Source: Alphaproteobacteria bacterium (GTDB taxonomy: Bacteria; Pseudomonadota; Alphaproteobacteria; Sphingomonadales; Sphingomonadaceae). Taken from it: a DNA stretch of 64,000 nucleotides. The notes under the pieces are model-generated. The model was not told the origin of the DNA. It did no database searches and saw only the letters and a program-made list of their open reading frames with translations. The stretch's first letter is position 1. The number at the start of each line of letters is the position of its first letter. Both the position numbers and the translations under genes were made by a program. The stretch is from the NCBI GenBank assembly GCA_030426245.1, contig JAUHYZ010000002.1, positions 1 through 64,000 on the forward strand, given 5' to 3'. Below, one piece after another: positions 16,398 to 23,743 of the stretch.

Positions 16398-17240
16398 TTG
16401 ACCATCGATTGCCACGCCCTGGTCGCAAGCAGCGACATCGCCCGTTATCCGATTGCGGAAGGTGTTCCCGCGCTCAAGCCCGGGGAACTTGAAGATTTTC
16501 CGCAGGCCGAGACGCTGCTGGATTGTGTCGGCGACAAGCTTTCGGGCGCAGTGCTGGTGCAGCGCGGACGCTTCTATGGCAACGACAACTCCCTGATATG
16601 CGATCTGGCGGCCGAGAATCCCAGTTTGCGGGCGCTTTGCTCGGTAGAGACGCGGGAAGGGGGCTGCGGCAGGATTGCGGGCGAATTGCTGGCACGGCGC
16701 AATGTCAGCGGGCTGCGCTTCATGGAGCCGGAAAAAGGTGCCGACATTAGCTGGCTCGCTGGTGAAAACGCGCGCCACGCGTGGAACGCGTTGGCGGCAA
16801 AGGGCGCCATTGCCGACGTTCATTTCTTTCCCTGGAACCGAGCCGAAGGGCTTGAAGCACTCGCCGGCCTGCTGCGGGATTATCCCGAAGTGCCGGTCTT
16901 GATCGACAATCTGGCTTCTTGCGGGATCGAGCAGGGGGCGCCCGATTTCGGCGTGGATGCCGCTGTTTCCGAAATTGCCGAGCACGGCCACGTAGCGCTG
17001 AAATTCAGCGCGATGACGTTGGGCCGCGCAAATAAGGAGGAATTGGAAATCAACGAGTTGCTGGGCCGTTTCATCGCCTTGCTCGGCGCAGAACGGATAG
17101 TGTGGGGCACGGATATCATCGCGCCGGGAACAACGATCCTGGCAGCGAATGAGCAGGCACAGAACGCCCTGTCCGCGCTGGACGAAATGACACGCCATGC
17201 ACTGTTGCACGGCAATGCCGCGCAGTTGTTCGGTTTCTAG
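16398..17240 (+). CDS. amidohydrolase-like protein with incomplete metal site
   Basis: A 280-residue paralogue of the protein at 8168 (shared VQRGxxYG, GADISWL-like segment and HFFPWNRAEGL). The HxH motif is broken: TIDCHALV has Leu where the second His belongs, and IDNLAS has Asn where 8168 has IDHFG. The third His (DVHFFPW) and the Asp (VWGTDI) remain. GGAGG five bases before the TTG start supports expression. Either it is a metal-independent enzyme, like LigI, or a non-catalytic relative. It stands alone, convergent with the RraA/LigJ-like operon nine bases away. Confidence 0.75.
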   Translation: MTIDCHALVASSDIARYPIAEGVPALKPGELEDFPQAETLLDCVGDKLSGAVLVQRGRFYGNDNSLICDLAAENPSLRALCSVETREGGCGRIAGELLARRNVSGLRFMEPEKGADISWLAGENARHAWNALAAKGAIADVHFFPWNRAEGLEALAGLLRDYPEVPVLIDNLASCGIEQGAPDFGVDAAVSEIAEHGHVALKFSAMTLGRANKEELEINELLGRFIALLGAERIVWGTDIIAPGTTILAANEQAQNALSALDEMTRHALLHGNAAQLFGF

Positions 17241-17249
17241 AGCGGCTGC

Positions 17250-17909
17250 CTACCCGTCCTTGCGGGTCTGAAGCTGGTGGTATTTGAATTGCTTGCGAGC
17301 TTCGTCAAGCCGCATTCCGCCGCGGCACGCTTCGCGAATGGCCTCTTCAGCTGCGGAGATTTCTTCGGCCGCGTCCAACACTGCGTCCTCATGCTCCTTG
17401 GGAAGCACGACAACGCCATCGGCATCGCCGCGCAGCAGATCGCCGGGGCAGACGCGCGCACCGCCAATATTTACCGGACAATCCATCTTCTCGACCTGCA
17501 CACGGTCCTTGCCCGTGCGCATCCAGTGGCCCGCGCTGAAAACCGGATAGCCCAGTTGGCGGCAGAGCTTCACGTCCCGGCTGATCCCGTCGATCAGTGT
17601 GCCGCCCAGACCCCTGCGATGCGCAATCTCGGTCAGGATGTCGCCCCAGATCGTGGCATCGTCGCGCCCGCCATTATCGATCACGACAATGTGCCCTTCG
17701 GGAACGTCGTCGATATAGTCGCCAACCGTACCCGGGGGGGTGGAGGCTGGGCCGCACAGCATTGTGAATGCGCGGCCAGTCATTTCGAAGGAGGGATCGC
17801 GGCCGGCAATGCGGTAGCACTGGCCGACGACGCCAAGGCGGTCGAGCGCGTCCGACAATGTTGCAGTATCCAGCGCGGCCGCGCGCGCGACATTCTTGTC
17901 CGAGCTCAT
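17250..17909 (-). CDS. RraA-family (HMG/CHA aldolase fold) protein
   Basis: A 219-residue RraA-fold protein with the family core LIDGISRD (Arg-Asp used by aldolases for metal and substrate binding) and GDADGVVVLP. Bacterial members cleave 4-hydroxy-4-methyl/carboxy-2-oxoglutarate-type acids to pyruvate or decarboxylate oxaloacetate. ATG at 17909 follows the upstream stop by one base, with AAGGA before it. It is the last gene of the reverse operon LigJ-like / RraA / RraA, and fairly divergent from the LigK-like protein at 45940. Confidence 0.8.
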   Translation of the reverse strand: MSSDKNVARAAALDTATLSDALDRLGVVGQCYRIAGRDPSFEMTGRAFTMLCGPASTPPGTVGDYIDDVPEGHIVVIDNGGRDDATIWGDILTEIAHRRGLGGTLIDGISRDVKLCRQLGYPVFSAGHWMRTGKDRVQVEKMDCPVNIGGARVCPGDLLRGDADGVVVLPKEHEDAVLDAAEEISAAEEAIREACRGGMRLDEARKQFKYHQLQTRKDG

Positions 17910-17910
17910 G

Positions 17911-18576
17911 TCAGTCCTTCTTGAGCATATGTTCGTAGTTACCACCCAGAACTTCGCTCATGGGCGTGCCTTTTGCCATTTCCTCGATCATGGCTGCCTC
18001 GCGCGCGACGATCATTTCGCCTGTTTCCAGCACGGCTTCGACATCACCGGGCTTGATCACGATGACTGCGCTTCCGTCTGCGACAATGTAATCGCCCGCT
18101 TCGACCGTGACGCTGCCGATTTGCACTGGCTCGTTGGTGGACTTTTCGACCACGCGTGCTCGGGCGGTGTAGCAGGTCAGCTTGTTGGTGAAGATCGGGA
18201 AGTCCAGATCGCGGGCCTCGTCGATATCCCGCACAGGACCGTCCGCCACAACGGCGCGCACGGCGGCGCGGCGAGCGCCGCGCGTCAGCAGGCCGCCCCA
18301 GCAGCCGGCATCCACACCAGCGCGCTGTTCGACCACGATGATCGAATGCTCGTCAGAGGCTTCGATGGCGGTAGTTCCGAGATGTTTGGGCGGGCCCGGT
18401 GGCGGATCGCCTGTGCCCAATTTCACCGTCACAGCAACGCCTGCCACTCGGCCTTCGCCGGATTCGCGGCGCAGTCCGGTTACCTGGCCGGAGAGGCCGA
18501 GCTTGTCGAGCGCATCGGAAAGGGCGCAGGTATCAATCGCGCAAAGCCGGGCAAGAGTATCTGCAAGCGTTGTCAT
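17911..18576 (-). CDS. RraA-family (HMG/CHA aldolase fold) protein
   Basis: A 221-residue RraA-fold protein: VVADGPVRDIDEARDL carries the Arg-Asp pair, but the later DxDG motif reads VADGSAVIVI. Its ATG overlaps the stop of the LigJ-like gene (ATGA), so the three genes form a tightly coupled operon. With the neighbour it could form a heteromeric aldolase, or each could act on a different oxo-acid; the sequence does not decide. The expected product is pyruvate plus a second acid or aldehyde. Confidence 0.8.
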   Translation of the reverse strand: MTTLADTLARLCAIDTCALSDALDKLGLSGQVTGLRRESGEGRVAGVAVTVKLGTGDPPPGPPKHLGTTAIEASDEHSIIVVEQRAGVDAGCWGGLLTRGARRAAVRAVVADGPVRDIDEARDLDFPIFTNKLTCYTARARVVEKSTNEPVQIGSVTVEAGDYIVADGSAVIVIKPGDVEAVLETGEMIVAREAAMIEEMAKGTPMSEVLGGNYEHMLKKD

Positions 18577-19583
18577 TTGGCAGGCGGATCCAGCTTGAAC
18601 AGTTTCATGGAGTTGCCGAACATGATCTTATCCTTCTCTTCCTGACTCAGCCAGTCGAAGCCTAGGATGAAGGGTGCGATGTGGTCCAGCGTTTCGCCGG
18701 TATTCGGGTCGATTGCCGAGCCAACGCCCGGGCATTCTGCACCGAACAGGCAATTGTCTGCCCCTACCGTCTTGATCAACAGGCGCAGTGCTTCCTCGGA
18801 ATAGAGCACTGTATCGTAGTAGATATTGCGCATTTCCTTGTAGAAATCGCCCTTGCGGCGCAACGCGGAGGCATGGAAGCGGCCGGCGTGATAGGGGATT
18901 GCGCCCCCGCCGTGGCTGCAGACGATTTTCAGTTCAGGGAAATCCTTGAACACGTCGGAGTGGATCAGGCCATATACAGCCGTCGTCTCGTCGAGCAGGA
19001 AATTCAGGGTATAGGGCGATAGCTGCGAGCGCGAACCGGCCGAATGGATATGCGCGGGCACATCCAGTTCGCAGAGTTTTTCATAGAGCGGGTACCAGTA
19101 GCGATCGCCCATGGGCGGGGATTCAGTTCCCGAGTTCTCATAGGGATCGGGGTTCAGCAGGCAGCCCTTGAAACCCAACGAATTCACGCAACGCTCGAGC
19201 TCAGGCAGGACATGCTCGACGGGCTCGCCGGCCACTTGCGGGAGGCCGGCAATCGGGGCGAAGCGCTCTGGCATCAACTGGCACTGCCGCGCTATGATGT
19301 CGTTTGTCGCCTCGGTGAACCAGTCGACCAAGTAGCCGGGCTTTTCCGAATGCATCATCTGGAAAGGCCGCGGGCTCAGCAATTGATAATCGGTTCCCGC
19401 CTTGTCGAGCATGTCGAGATGGCCGCAGGGTGCCATCTCTTTCTTGTTCGTGTGGGCGAGAATTTCCTCGTCCGAGAGTTCGGGAAAGCGCTTCCCGTGT
19501 TCTCCGCGGTGTGACAGCAAAAGCGACTTGTAGACCCATAGTTCGGCGGGTGCGCTTACATGGCCGTGACAGTCGATAATCAT
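18573..19583 (-). CDS. LigJ-like amidohydrolase (4-oxalomesaconate hydratase type)
   Basis: A 336-residue amidohydrolase-2 protein. The N-terminal IIDCHGHVSAPAEL, CSHGGGAIPYHAGRF and FGAECPG with a following DPNTG resemble 4-oxalomesaconate hydratases of the LigJ type, which hydrate a dicarboxylated muconate-like acid to the substrate of the LigK aldolase. Metal ligands HxH, His in AHIHSAG and His in SHGGG are all visible. The start ATG has GGGAGAG upstream. It leads the operon with two RraA-fold genes, the expected hydratase-aldolase pairing. The exact substrate is inference. Confidence 0.78.
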   Translation of the reverse strand: MIIDCHGHVSAPAELWVYKSLLLSHRGEHGKRFPELSDEEILAHTNKKEMAPCGHLDMLDKAGTDYQLLSPRPFQMMHSEKPGYLVDWFTEATNDIIARQCQLMPERFAPIAGLPQVAGEPVEHVLPELERCVNSLGFKGCLLNPDPYENSGTESPPMGDRYWYPLYEKLCELDVPAHIHSAGSRSQLSPYTLNFLLDETTAVYGLIHSDVFKDFPELKIVCSHGGGAIPYHAGRFHASALRRKGDFYKEMRNIYYDTVLYSEEALRLLIKTVGADNCLFGAECPGVGSAIDPNTGETLDHIAPFILGFDWLSQEEKDKIMFGNSMKLFKLDPPAK

Positions 19584-19626
19584 CTGAAGAAACTCTCCCA
19601 GGAAGGCTGGTTGATTGCCAGCGTGG

Positions 19627-19647
19627 AATACACTTTCGTATAACTAT
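19627..19647 (-). promoter_or_regulatory. promoter element C (ATACGAAAGTGTAT)
   Basis: On the minus strand this 21-base stretch, 44 bases before the LigJ-like start, matches 18 of 21 bases at 60543-60563. The core ATAC-GAAAGT-GTAT is pseudo-palindromic. A variant core occurs at 49084-49099. Confidence 0.45.
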
Positions 19648-19696
19648 CTGCCAAATCGGGTCAAGCGCAGCAACATTGCGCCCGAAATTAAAGGAA

Positions 19697-19723
19697 TCCG
19701 GCCCGGACAGGCCGAGCCGGAAT
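19697..19723 (-). terminator. probable terminator of the SnoaL/GarR unit
   Basis: On the minus strand TCCGGC...GCCGGA with extra inner pairing is followed by TTCCTTTAATTT, just after the stop of the SnoaL-like lipoprotein gene. Confidence 0.5.
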
Positions 19724-19727
19724 CGCC

Positions 19728-20699
19728 TTACCACATACCGTTATCGTTGGCCGAGGTTTCCGGAATTGGCTGCTTCACATCCCAATGCTCGCTCATTTTC
19801 CCGTCCGTGAAGCGGAAGATGTCGACATGGGATTCCTTTGTCGGCTCACCAACCAATTCGTAGAGATAGTGGACCAGCACCAGATCGCCTTCCGCCACGA
19901 TCCTTTGTTCGCCCAATATCGGTTGCGGTGCATCCTTGCCGCCCCATTCCCTCTCCAGATAATCGATTGCGCCCTGTTTGCCGTCTGCAATGATCGGGCT
20001 GTGCTGCTTGTAATCCGGGTGGAACCAAGTTTCGATTGCCGAAATGATATCGCCCTTGCCGACTTCGTCGACATAAGCCTGGTAATAGGCAAGCGAGTCT
20101 TCGCGGCTGGCATTTGGGTCGGGCGCACCGCAAGTTGGGTTCAGGATTGAATCTTCATGGGCGACGGCCGATGCGTAATCGTTGGCATCACCGCAGGCCA
20201 TTCCATTGTCATGCGGAATTCCATCGGGAATTTCCTGAATGACATCCCAATGTTCGGCGATTTTGCCATCTTCCACTCGCCAGATGTCGACGACGATCCT
20301 GCCATTATCTTCCGGTGACCGGTAGACGTGGTGCAGCACCGCGAACAGGTCTCCGTCAACCAGCAGCATGTCGGTGACGTGCGCCCATTTCGAAGCATCC
20401 CCATCCGCCTGGCTTTCTGCCATCTGCTCGAAATATGCGCGGTGACCTTCAAGCCCGTCCGCAATTTTCGGATTGTGCTGGATGAAATCGGAATGCGCGT
20501 ATGTTTCGTAGGCATCGCGGAATTCGTTATCGATGAAGGCGCGGGTCAGGAACTTGTGTGCCACCTCTCGCGTCGCTTCCGTTTGCGCGGAATGGTCCAT
20601 CTGTTCCGTTCCCACTTCTTCGGCCGCCTCGCCGCCACTGCATGCTGCCAATGCCAGCAGCGCCGGGGCGAGGGCGCCCCCCCAGAATGAAATTCGCAT
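19728..20699 (-). CDS. SnoaL/NTF2-like lipoprotein with two tandem domains
   Basis: A 323-residue protein with a lipoprotein signal (ALLALAACSGG, lipobox Cys), then two NTF2-like domains, each ending in the same signature: AEHWDVIQEIP and SEHWDVKQPIP. I chose ATG at 20699 (AGGGAGAG upstream), which places the signal peptide at the N-terminus. SnoaL-like domains form cone-shaped pockets and include cyclases, isomerases and hydrolases. It is probably anchored in the periplasm. It shares the HWDV-x-Q ending with most SnoaL proteins of this locus and is co-directional with the GarR-type gene 22 bases upstream. Confidence 0.8.
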   Translation of the reverse strand: MRISFWGGALAPALLALAACSGGEAAEEVGTEQMDHSAQTEATREVAHKFLTRAFIDNEFRDAYETYAHSDFIQHNPKIADGLEGHRAYFEQMAESQADGDASKWAHVTDMLLVDGDLFAVLHHVYRSPEDNGRIVVDIWRVEDGKIAEHWDVIQEIPDGIPHDNGMACGDANDYASAVAHEDSILNPTCGAPDPNASREDSLAYYQAYVDEVGKGDIISAIETWFHPDYKQHSPIIADGKQGAIDYLEREWGGKDAPQPILGEQRIVAEGDLVLVHYLYELVGEPTKESHVDIFRFTDGKMSEHWDVKQPIPETSANDNGMW

Positions 20700-20721
20700 T
20701 TTTCTCTCCCTTTTGGGTGTT

Positions 20722-21603
20722 TTATCCGAGTTTGTGACCGGCAAGTCGTTCAAGCTGCTTAACGATGGCAGAGTGATCTAGGTCGCCTTCGCCATTGCCT
20801 TTCGCGGAATTGAGCAATTGCTGGCAGAAGGATGTTTGCGGCAGCGCGAGCCCAAGTGCGTCGCCGCCTGAAAGCGCCAGGTTAAGATCCTTATGGTGCA
20901 AATTGATGCGGAAGCCGGGATCGAATGTGCGTTTGAGCATGCGTTCACCATGCACTTCAAGCACCTTGGAACCGGCGAAGCCGCCCATCAGTGCTTCGCG
21001 GACCTTGGCCGGATCGGCGCCGGCTTTTGATGCGAACAGCAGAGCTTCGCCCACAGCGGCAATATTCAGTGCGACGATAATCTGGTTGGCGACCTTGGTC
21101 GTCTGGCCCGCACCGGCCGGTCCGACATGGGTGATGTTCTGGCCCATGATTTCGAAGAGCGGCTTGGCCTGGGCAAAGGCAGCGTCGCTGCCGCCGACCA
21201 TGATGGTCAATGTCCCAGCCTTCGCGCCCACTTCACCGCCCGAAACAGGCGCGTCGAGATAGTCCGAGCCTTGTGCCTGGATCTTGGCAGCGAATTCCTT
21301 CGTCGGGATTGGTGCAATCGAACTCATGTCGATCACAAGCTTGCCGGAACCCAGCCCCTCGGCGACGCCGCCTTCGTCAAACAGAACGGCTTCGACTTCG
21401 GGAGTATTTGGCACCATCAGGATCACGGTATCGGCTTTGCCGGCAATCTCGGCATAGGTGTCGCAACCGGTTGCGCCAGCGGCGGTCAAATCGGAGGCTC
21501 CGCCGCTCTTGTTGGATACGAACAACTCATGTCCCGCATCCAGAAGATGGCTGGCCATCGGCTTCCCCATAATCCCAAGGCCGATAAATCCGATCTTACC
21601 CAT
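20722..21603 (-). CDS. beta-hydroxyacid dehydrogenase (tartronate semialdehyde reductase / GarR type)
   Basis: A 293-residue member of the 3-hydroxyisobutyrate/6-phosphogluconate dehydrogenase family: FIGLGIMGKPMASHL cofactor motif, DAPVSGGEVGA substrate motif and catalytic Lys in KVANQI. The whole-length layout is closest to 2-hydroxy-3-oxopropionate reductases (GarR/GlxR), which reduce tartronate semialdehyde to glycerate with NADH. Related enzymes use other beta-hydroxyacids, so the symbol is left open. It is divergent from the GntR gene at 21746 with an operator-like site at 21636. Confidence 0.82.
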   Translation of the reverse strand: MGKIGFIGLGIMGKPMASHLLDAGHELFVSNKSGGASDLTAAGATGCDTYAEIAGKADTVILMVPNTPEVEAVLFDEGGVAEGLGSGKLVIDMSSIAPIPTKEFAAKIQAQGSDYLDAPVSGGEVGAKAGTLTIMVGGSDAAFAQAKPLFEIMGQNITHVGPAGAGQTTKVANQIIVALNIAAVGEALLFASKAGADPAKVREALMGGFAGSKVLEVHGERMLKRTFDPGFRINLHHKDLNLALSGGDALGLALPQTSFCQQLLNSAKGNGEGDLDHSAIVKQLERLAGHKLG

Positions 21604-21635
21604 TCGTTCAATCTCCGCGTCAAAATGCCTACACT

Positions 21636-21648
21636 TTAGTTAGACATA
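21636..21648. promoter_or_regulatory. operator A site (weak)
   Basis: Read on the minus strand it is TATG-TCTAA-CTAA, keeping the CTAA core and T-C before it. It lies 33 bases upstream of the GarR-type start. Confidence 0.45.
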
Positions 21649-21669
21649 CTGTAAGGTGGTGCGAGGTTA

Positions 21670-21717
21670 CAAGATTGGTGGTCAAAAATTGCGGCAATTG
21701 TGTAATTGCCAATCTTG
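21670..21717. repeat. nested inverted repeats upstream of GntR gene
   Basis: CAAGATTGG (21670-21678) is perfectly inverted as CCAATCTTG (21709-21717), and inside it GGCAATT-gtgt-AATTGCC (21693-21710) forms a second palindrome. The gene at 21746 starts 28 bases downstream. It could be the autoregulatory operator of this GntR protein or a leader hairpin. Confidence 0.6.
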
Positions 21718-21745
21718 TTAAACATCGCCAAAGGACTTCCAGCCT

Positions 21746-22414
21746 ATGACCAAGGAAGTAGCAAAATCTGGACGCGGCGTACCGGCCAAGATCGCGGATG
21801 AACTGCGCTCTCTCATCGCGCGTGGCACCTTGGCGCCACGCATGCGGTTGGGCCAGACCGAACTTGCCGAGCAGTTCAACGCAAGCCGCGTGCCTGTTCG
21901 CGAAGCACTCAAGCTTTTGAGTTCCGAAGGGATTGTGGACCATGATCCCAATCGCGGTTTCTTCGTCACGCAGCTCTCGCGAGATGAAGCGGAACAACTA
22001 TTCGCGCTGCGCCATCTTATCGAAGACGAGCTGATGCGGACAATCGAATGGCCCGATGAAGAACAGCTCGAGGAGCTGGAGGCCAGTGCGGAACGCCTGG
22101 AAGCTCTGCTTGACAGCGGCGACCGTTCCAGTTGGTGGGATGAGCACCGAGGCTTCCACAAGGCGATTTTCGACCTTTCCCCGAAAAAGACGATCATGCG
22201 CGAAGCCATGCGGCTGTGGGCGTTGACCGATCGCTTCCGTGCGTTGCTGCCTTTGCCTCGCCGCCCCAGTGAAGAGCGGAACGTGGTCAACAAGCATTCC
22301 CTGATTTCAGCGCTGCGCGCGCGCGATCGCAAGAAGCTGATTGCCGCCCGGCGCAGCCGCCGCGAAGCATTCGAACGACTCCTTTTGGATACGCTCGAAG
22401 CTCGCGGGCTTTAA
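21746..22414 (+). CDS. GntR-family regulator (FCD subfamily)
   Basis: A 222-residue GntR protein: winged helix (QTELAEQFNASRVPVREALK, then LSSEGIVDHDPNRGFF) and an FCD-like domain with DEHRGFHKAIFDLSPKK, which keeps the His typical of metal-binding FCD proteins. It is divergent from the GarR-type reductase and convergent with the MetE-like gene. Nested palindromes just upstream suggest autoregulation. It is a candidate regulator for the ATTGNCTAACAAT sites around it (21636, 23665). Confidence 0.88.
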   Translation: MTKEVAKSGRGVPAKIADELRSLIARGTLAPRMRLGQTELAEQFNASRVPVREALKLLSSEGIVDHDPNRGFFVTQLSRDEAEQLFALRHLIEDELMRTIEWPDEEQLEELEASAERLEALLDSGDRSSWWDEHRGFHKAIFDLSPKKTIMREAMRLWALTDRFRALLPLPRRPSEERNVVNKHSLISALRARDRKKLIAARRSRREAFERLLLDTLEARGL

Positions 22415-22429
22415 CGCTGAATGGGCGTT

Positions 22430-22456
22430 CGGTGGCCTTAAGCGGCCACCGTCTCT
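22430..22456 (+). terminator. hairpin terminator between GntR and MetE-like genes
   Basis: CGGTGGCC (22430-22437) and GGCCACCG (22444-22451) form a perfect eight-pair stem with loop TTAAGC, followed by tctcttt. The last codons of the minus-strand MetE-like gene lie inside the right arm. Confidence 0.6.
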
Positions 22457-23634
22457 TTCCAAAGGTGCTCGCTGGCGAGCCGGGATCCTTCGACCAGCGA
22501 AGAGATCTTCGCCCAACCGATTTCGTGTGACAGGCGGCCGCCACCCATCCCGCAGTCCGTTCCGGAGATTACATTCTCGCGGCCCACGCAATTTGCGAAA
22601 TTGATCAGACGGTCGGCGACGACTTCCGGATGTTCGATCGTATTGGTGCGGTGGCTTACCACGCCGGGGATAAGGATCTTGCCTTCGGGAAGTTTCACGT
22701 CCTTCCAGATCTTCCATTCATGTTCGTGGCGCACATTGCCGGCTTCGAAGCTGTAGCCCTGGGCTTTCACTTCCAGCATTAGATCGACGACGTCGCGGAA
22801 CGGAATATCGTCGATATGTGGACCGTTCCAGCTGCCCCAGCACAGGTGATAGCGGACCTTCTCCTCGGGAATGTTGCGCAATGCGTGGTTGGTCGCCTCG
22901 ACGCGCATCTTCGCTTTCTTGCGATATTCTTCCAGCGTGATGTCGGGCACCAGCGTGGCCCATTTGTCGGGCAGGTCTGGGCCGTCAAGCTGGATGATGA
23001 AGCCGGCGTCGACGATCGCCTCATATTCCGGGCGCAGAACCTCTGCCAAAGCGAACAGGAAATCTTCTTCGTTGTTGTAGTGCTCGTCCCAAATGAAGTG
23101 ATGCAGCCAGCCTGGGCTCATCATCGGCATGAAAGCGTCTCGGTCGCCCAGGTTCTTCTCGTTCAGAACCTTGCGGAAGCGATCGATCTCCGCCTGAACG
23201 ATATCCGTGTCCTTCGGCTTCAGCGCCTCGACTGCGACCATGCGCATCTGATTGTTGGTAGGGGCGCCTTCCTTGAAGCGCTGCCTGTCCGCCGCTTCAT
23301 AAAATTCCGGGAAGGTGCGGCGTTCGCGGCTATCGAATACGGCGGCGCCGACTTCACCGGGCTTGCATTCGCGGTAAATGATGCCGTCGATACGTTTGCC
23401 GTATTTCGCAAAGGTGTTGAAGCGCCCCGCTTCACCATCGGAAATCACGTCCACGCCGACATTGACCTGACGCTCCACCATCTCGCGAATCGAGTCTTCC
23501 AGCATGGGCAGATAAACATCGTCCGCTATGTCTTCGCCGCGCGACTTGCGCTGTTCCAACTCACGGAATTCCTTGTTCTGCGGCGAAAGACGGCCAGCAT
23601 GCGACACGAGGATTTTCTCGTCACTACGTTTCAT
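22438..23634 (-). CDS. MetE-like (cobalamin-independent methionine synthase family) enzyme, complete
   Basis: A 398-residue single-barrel MetE-family protein, the complete counterpart of the fragment at the left edge. Zinc-site residues: YHLCWGSWNGPH (His, Cys), EAGNVRHEHEW (Glu) and SGTDCGMGGGR (Cys). It begins EKILVSHAGRLSP rather than the DHVGSLLRP of the 7045 protein, so it belongs to a separate subgroup. GGAG seven bases upstream supports ATG at 23634. The folate-binding half of true MetE is absent. Methyl or other group transfer to a thiol is plausible; the substrate is unknown. Confidence 0.82.
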   Translation of the reverse strand: MKRSDEKILVSHAGRLSPQNKEFRELEQRKSRGEDIADDVYLPMLEDSIREMVERQVNVGVDVISDGEAGRFNTFAKYGKRIDGIIYRECKPGEVGAAVFDSRERRTFPEFYEAADRQRFKEGAPTNNQMRMVAVEALKPKDTDIVQAEIDRFRKVLNEKNLGDRDAFMPMMSPGWLHHFIWDEHYNNEEDFLFALAEVLRPEYEAIVDAGFIIQLDGPDLPDKWATLVPDITLEEYRKKAKMRVEATNHALRNIPEEKVRYHLCWGSWNGPHIDDIPFRDVVDLMLEVKAQGYSFEAGNVRHEHEWKIWKDVKLPEGKILIPGVVSHRTNTIEHPEVVADRLINFANCVGRENVISGTDCGMGGGRLSHEIGWAKISSLVEGSRLASEHLWKETVAA

Positions 23635-23664
23635 GAATCACTCCAAACGAAAACCATATCGAAA

Positions 23665-23677
23665 ATTGTTAGTCATT
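23665..23677. promoter_or_regulatory. operator A site
   Basis: On the minus strand AATG-ACTAA-CAAT, 31 bases before the MetE-like start, preceded on the same strand by GAATACGAAA. The GAATACGAAAATG part resembles the sequence next to the site at 4888. Confidence 0.58.
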
Positions 23678-23743
23678 TTCGTATTCATCGTGGAACGACA
23701 GGTCAAACGCTATTTGGCGCGGCGCTACTGCAGGGCAGGGGCT

